DNA from: Candidatus Lloydbacteria bacterium RIFCSPLOWO2_02_FULL_54_12
Lineage (GTDB): Bacteria > Patescibacteriota > Minisyncoccia > Phycocordibacterales > UBA6899
NCBI GenBank assembly: GCA_001819095.1
Contig: MHLS01000008.1
Span: 1 to 9,393, forward strand
Length of the DNA stretch: 9,393 nucleotides
Reading direction: 5' to 3'
Under the pieces are notes generated by a model. It worked only from the letters and a program-made list of their open reading frames with translations, was not told the origin of the DNA and made no database searches. Position numbers and translations under genes: made by a program. Below are positions 5,698-9,393 of the stretch, in pieces; within the stretch, counting starts at the first letter, position 1; every line of letters starts with the position of its first letter.

Positions 5698-8076
5698 TCA
5701 CGAAGCTATCGGTAGCGTAAAGTAGAAGGTGCTCCCCTCTCCTTGCGCGCTTTTTGCAAGGCCAATGGTACCTCCCATTCGCTCAATAAGAAGTTTGGAA
5801 ATATAGAGCCCCAATCCTGTCCCCTGTGTCACATCCCGCGCAAGGACCTGCTCACCCGCCTGCTGGAATTTGTGGAACAAGAGCGCCTGACGCTCCGGGG
5901 AAATGCCCATACCGGGGTCTCTGACGGATATTTTGACGACCTGTTGTTTGGGCTCAAGTTCGACCTCAACAGTAATGACTCCCTTGGGCGAGAATTTGAC
6001 GGCATTGCCGACGAGGTTCGTGAGTATCTGCCGTAACCGGTCTTTATCACCCGTGACCTCAAGCACCTTATCGGGCTTGTTGAAGCGGAGCGTAAGACCT
6101 TTTTGCTCCGCGGGGTTCTTCATGTCGCGCAGAGTCTCCTCTATCGGTTCGGCAATGTCGAACTTTGTCTTTTTCATGCTCGTTTCGCCCTGTTCCAATC
6201 GTGCAACATCAAGAAAGTCGTTCACAATGGCAATAAGCCGCACGCTGGCTTCGTGAATATCGTCGAGCATGCCTTTCACGTCCGCGTCGACCGCCTGATC
6301 TTTGTACATGTCCTGAAGCATCGCCGTATTGCCGCGAATGGCGGTAAGCGGAGTGCGAAGCTCGTGGGAGGCAACTGCGAAGAATTCGTCGCGCGAACGC
6401 TCCTGCACTTTGGCTTCCGTAATATCTTCAAAAAGGATTACGTAGCCGATAGTCCCACTGGAGTCATCACCTGTAATAATCGGAGCAATAATGCCGCGAA
6501 GGAACTTGGACCCGAAAAGGATCTCCTTTATCTCACAGACCTTTCTTCCCTTCATGCACTCCTCTACCCGCGCACGAAGATCAAATTTTTTGCCGAAACG
6601 GTCGCCGATGTCCCAGACCGTGTTCACCTTTTTATCATCCAACTGAAAAAGGTCCGACAGTATACGATTTTCCAGAAGAACGCGACCGTCATTATTCGCA
6701 ATAAGAAAACCGAAGGGAATACTGTCAATTGAGGCGATGAGGCGTGCTCTTTCCTGGCCCAGCTCTACCGTTCGCGACGCAACCAATGCGTCGGTCTCGG
6801 CGACCTTTTTACTCAATTCAGCGGTCTTTGCCGCGATCTCTTGTTCCATTCCGACGTGAAGCCTTTTAAGGTCTGTGGACATCTTGTTGAACGACTCCGC
6901 AAGAACCTCTATCTCGTCGCCGGTCCCGATGTCGACTCGTATAACCTCGCCCCCTCTCGCAATCTTATCCGCCGCTTCGCTCAACATTTTGAGCGGGAGT
7001 ACAAGCCTTCCGGCGAAATAAAACGAAAAGAAGGCGGACAAGACGAAGAGCAGTGCTATCACGAGCGCAAACCGAAAAATGAGCAGTTGGAACGATCCGA
7101 CGTCTTCGATAAAAACGGCATACGACACCGGTTCACCAAAGAAAAGGTGTCCGAGCACATTCGGCGCGCTCACGGACATGAGCCCAACAATCGTGAGGAG
7201 CGGGACCAGTCCGGCGAAAAAGATCGTCAGCGCCAGCTTCGTGCCGATCTTTTTGTAAAAAGGAACTTTGCCGAAAAATAATCTTAACGCGAGGTCGCCT
7301 CTTTCGTAACTGATCATTCCGATAAAAATGGCGGTATAACCCACCGGGAATACCAGGTGCAAATACCACCAGAGGAGGTCCCATTCCGCATAGTAGAACG
7401 GGAGATAGCAAGAACCCGCCATCACGGTGAGTCCAAAAATGAGATACAAGTTGAGCAGATTGCGGCTCCTAGAGTAATCGTAGGCGAGGAAAAGCCCCGC
7501 CGCGATAAGGACAAGTCCCGTCATGACGACGACGGCGTCCGTCGCCCCGTATAATACCCGCACGACGCTCTCCGAAGCGTACACCAAAGCAATCGCCGCT
7601 CCGAGCAGGACGGCCACGCCAAGGTATATCCTTTTTCTATGCTGATAGAGAAAGCTCCGTTCTGCCCTGAAGGGGAGGACCATTCCGACGAACAAAAGTG
7701 CGGAAAGAAAAAGTCCGTAATGCTCCGCAATGTCGAAGAGCATCCCGTTCCGTGGTGACGGGTCATGTGAGATCATGAGCATCGCTATTCCATGAAAAAC
7801 GTAGGTCACCGTAAACACAAAAACGCTTACGCTCGCAAAATATAAGCACGCTATCGGATTTTTTGCGTAGAGCCGGTAATAAAAATATGCCGTGAGCACA
7901 GAGAAGCCGACGACGACCGCCCAGAGTACGAAGAACATGAGGGGGTCCTGAAGTGCCGTTTTGCCGAGAGGAGAGGCGCGTAGAGCGTAAAAAACCGCTA
8001 ACTGCGGAACAACGGCGCCCGCAAACACGAGAAGTGGCGCCTTGAACCTTTGGAAGAAGTCGGCTATAAGTTCCAT
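5698..8076 (-). CDS. Multi-pass sensor histidine kinase (membrane module, HAMP, PAS, HisKA, HATPase)
   Basis: A 792-residue membrane histidine kinase. Residues 12-256 hold about eight hydrophobic helices, resembling the multi-pass N-terminal sensor regions of some kinases, with membrane-proximal histidines H95, H104, H119 and H240. A further pair of helices (279-301 and 331-356) brackets a short external loop and leads into a HAMP segment (about 354-405). A coiled linker (405-445) and a PAS domain (about 447-555) follow. The HisKA domain has H571 in 'ASHELRTPLTAI'. The ATPase has the N box 'NLVGNAVKF' (687-695), 'DPGMGI' (720-725, P where T or N is usual), F box 'FHKFQQ' (734-739) and 'GTGLGL' (752-757), so it looks active. 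There is no attached receiver; the separate receiver 59 bases downstream is the likely partner. The signal sensed is unknown. The gene begins 93 bases after a Cache protein gene, with a weak ribosome binding site. Confidence 0.95.
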   Translation of the reverse strand: MELIADFFQRFKAPLLVFAGAVVPQLAVFYALRASPLGKTALQDPLMFFVLWAVVVGFSVLTAYFYYRLYAKNPIACLYFASVSVFVFTVTYVFHGIAMLMISHDPSPRNGMLFDIAEHYGLFLSALLFVGMVLPFRAERSFLYQHRKRIYLGVAVLLGAAIALVYASESVVRVLYGATDAVVVMTGLVLIAAGLFLAYDYSRSRNLLNLYLIFGLTVMAGSCYLPFYYAEWDLLWWYLHLVFPVGYTAIFIGMISYERGDLALRLFFGKVPFYKKIGTKLALTIFFAGLVPLLTIVGLMSVSAPNVLGHLFFGEPVSYAVFIEDVGSFQLLIFRFALVIALLFVLSAFFSFYFAGRLVLPLKMLSEAADKIARGGEVIRVDIGTGDEIEVLAESFNKMSTDLKRLHVGMEQEIAAKTAELSKKVAETDALVASRTVELGQERARLIASIDSIPFGFLIANNDGRVLLENRILSDLFQLDDKKVNTVWDIGDRFGKKFDLRARVEECMKGRKVCEIKEILFGSKFLRGIIAPIITGDDSSGTIGYVILFEDITEAKVQERSRDEFFAVASHELRTPLTAIRGNTAMLQDMYKDQAVDADVKGMLDDIHEASVRLIAIVNDFLDVARLEQGETSMKKTKFDIAEPIEETLRDMKNPAEQKGLTLRFNKPDKVLEVTGDKDRLRQILTNLVGNAVKFSPKGVITVEVELEPKQQVVKISVRDPGMGISPERQALLFHKFQQAGEQVLARDVTQGTGLGLYISKLLIERMGGTIGLAKSAQGEGSTFYFTLPIAS

Positions 8077-8180
8077 GCTGTATTGCTCATTGCGTTCCCG
8101 GCCTGTACATCGGAGAAGGGCGGTGCCGTCACGCGGCTTATCACGCCAATCCTCTCCGTGCCCAAGCCGTTATATTTCAT
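8064..8180 (-). CDS. Candidate 38-codon ORF bridging the Cache gene and the kinase (weak)
   Basis: A 38-codon frame, starting MKYNGLGTERIGVISR, opens at an ATG overlapping the last codons of the Cache gene and closes with TAG 13 bases inside the kinase gene. It lies in a different frame from both, and the overlap is 11 bases at the front and 13 at the back. Such an arrangement could relay ribosomes from one gene to the next. There is no well-spaced Shine-Dalgarno (GGGAG abuts the ATG), no recognised family, and the length is within chance. It is listed because it fills the intergenic gap almost exactly. Confidence 0.25.
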   Translation of the reverse strand: MKYNGLGTERIGVISRVTAPPFSDVQAGNAMSNTAWNL

Positions 8181-9393
8181 CTCCCAAGAGGCGGCGCGTG
8201 AGGAAGTAGAACGGGAGCGCAAGAATAAGAAGAAGGGACATGACCGCGACTAATGTGAGCCGGTTGGTGGCATTGGCAAGCGCGATGATCTCCTGCTGGG
8301 ATTTCGATGCCGAGAACATTCCGACGATCTTGCCGTCACCGCTTATGATGGGGAGATAGCTCGCCAAAAACTCCTCCCCGCGCAACTCCACGCGCGCAGT
8401 AGCGGCGCCGCCCCGCTCCAACACCGCTTCCCGTACCGATTGGTCGTCGACGGCGATACCGGACAGCCTGCTTCTCCCGTCCTCTCCCAGCGCCGTCGTC
8501 GCCACCACGCTCTCACCTTCGTAAATAGACATTTCCAACCCCGTGATTTTCTTCATCCTGTCCGCAAACACGTTGTCCAGAGGGAACCCTGCAACAAGAA
8601 CGCCGATGAGCGTCCCCTTCTGATAGAGGGGGACCGCCGCCCTGATCGAGAATTTCTCCGCAGATGAAGACTCAATGGTGGCAAAAACCGTACCGGTCAG
8701 GGCGCTTTCCACCGCACGCTCCGTTCCAATCGAATCCCCGTACCGCGAGAGCGCGTGCGCACGCAGAACCACCGTTCCCTGTTTGTCGGTCACCAGCAGA
8801 AATCCGAGCTTCTCTTCCGAAAGTGCGTCGCTTAAGAGCACTGCTAACTTTGCGGCATTCTTCTCCGTGAGCGCATTCGTAATATCTCCCCGCTCGGCCA
8901 AGAGCTCGACCTTCGCGCGCGCCTCCTCCAAGAGACCGCCGACGGCAAGGTCAATGACCTTGGTGTCGATCGCGAGTGACGATCTCGTCTCGGCCTCGAT
9001 CTTTGACATAAGGATAGAGGAGAAAGCCAACGTCACGATGGTCGAAATAAGGAGGGTGAGGGAGATGAAAATGAGCACAACACTCTCACGAAGGCGCAAC
9101 TGCAGATACTGCCAGACCCACACCGAGAGAAGGAGAAAGCCCGCGAGTCGAAGGAGGTGTTCGAGAACGAAACCGTTCTGGCCTTTCCAAAAGAGCGCGG
9201 CGAGCACGCCAAGAAATAGTACGAAAAAGCCTATCCAAAAGAACTGGAGCGACCGGTCGAATTCTTTTTTGAGCTGTCGGAAAGACAGGAAAGCGACCAC
9301 GCAAAGAAGTAAGGCCGTCAGGGAATCAACATAGAGCGAAATGCTTGCAAATGCCGGAAGGACCAGAACGGCAGGTGCTTGCGCAGGCGGCGT
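8170..9393 (-). CDS. Multi-pass membrane protein with double Cache sensor, no transmitter (partial)
   Basis: The frame stays open to the right window edge, so the start is missing; 407 residues are visible. A GTG at 9298-9300 would start inside a hydrophobic helix and is not a credible start. Numbered from the edge, four helices (about 17-38, 50-69, 76-98, 103-129) precede an extracytoplasmic region (130-378) that looks like a double Cache domain. That region has a long helix, 'FLLVTDKQGTVVL' (198-210), 'AVPLYQKGTLIGVLVAGF' (253-270), then 'GLEMSIYEGESVVATT' and 'YLPIISGDGKIVGMFSAS'. A last helix (379-398) follows. The protein ends at 'TRRLLGDEI', where a HAMP or kinase domain would normally begin. 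It should sense a small ligand outside the cell but cannot signal alone. It lies directly upstream of the histidine kinase and receiver, so it probably feeds that kinase or acts on another partner. Confidence 0.88.
   Translation of the reverse strand, partial: TPPAQAPAVLVLPAFASISLYVDSLTALLLCVVAFLSFRQLKKEFDRSLQFFWIGFFVLFLGVLAALFWKGQNGFVLEHLLRLAGFLLLSVWVWQYLQLRLRESVVLIFISLTLLISTIVTLAFSSILMSKIEAETRSSLAIDTKVIDLAVGGLLEEARAKVELLAERGDITNALTEKNAAKLAVLLSDALSEEKLGFLLVTDKQGTVVLRAHALSRYGDSIGTERAVESALTGTVFATIESSSAEKFSIRAAVPLYQKGTLIGVLVAGFPLDNVFADRMKKITGLEMSIYEGESVVATTALGEDGRSRLSGIAVDDQSVREAVLERGGAATARVELRGEEFLASYLPIISGDGKIVGMFSASKSQQEIIALANATNRLTLVAVMSLLLILALPFYFLTRRLLGDEI

Noticed and set aside
5657..5700. 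Perfect 7-bp inverted repeat TGATAAA / TTTATCA around the kinase stop and the gap before the receiver gene
   Set aside because: The loop is about 30 bases, the arms are AT-rich, and on the minus strand it is followed by A8 rather than T, so it is not a terminator. Weak pairing of this kind is common by chance.
8170..9300. Cache gene starting at the GTG at 9300
   Set aside because: The frame continues without a stop to the window edge through a hydrophobic helix that the GTG would cut in two, so the true start is outside.

Overview
The window most likely comes from a member of the Candidate Phyla Radiation (Patescibacteria), probably a Parcubacteria-type lineage. This is an inference from style: short compact genes, tight gene spacing, moderately GC-rich DNA, Thr/Ser/Ala-rich 'TATST'-like linkers and tails in three unrelated proteins (149-1003, 4441-5127, 5219-5638), weak Shine-Dalgarno use, and a preponderance of membrane and surface proteins. 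TGA is used as a stop (for example at 4325-4327 and 5125-5127), so the UGA-glycine code of Absconditabacteria and Gracilibacteria does not apply. There are no rRNA, tRNA, CRISPR or transposase genes.

Left block, minus strand, transcribed right to left: a secreted lytic transglycosylase (1901-2626) behind a near-perfect sigma70 promoter, then a CcdA-type transmembrane thiol-electron carrier (1000-1749), whose stop codon overlaps the start of a CARDB-like anchored surface protein (149-1003). A hairpin with a short T-run at the window's left end looks like the terminator of this run.

Middle block, plus strand: after a 450-base divergent intergenic region with a second strong promoter and a structured leader, a processive-type family 2 glycosyltransferase (3080-4327) is followed by a membrane-anchored thioredoxin-fold protein with a CAEC motif (4441-5127). 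A perfect 11-bp stem-loop lies between them. The block ends at a strong bidirectional terminator (5151-5208).

Right block, minus strand: a multi-pass double-Cache sensor protein with no transmitter domain (8170-9393, running off the window), a 792-residue multi-pass histidine kinase with HAMP, PAS, HisKA and HATPase domains (5698-8076), and a stand-alone receiver (5219-5638). They read as one signalling cassette whose output is not DNA binding, at least not within these genes.

Taken together the window is a cell-envelope neighbourhood: wall cleavage, polysaccharide synthesis, extracytoplasmic thiol chemistry and an envelope-sensing phosphorelay. A functional link between the blocks is inference. 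The least ordinary observations are the transmitter-less Cache protein with a small ORF bridging it to the kinase, the leader of the glycosyltransferase with a hairpin over the ribosome binding site, and a 15-bp repeat upstream of the CcdA gene.
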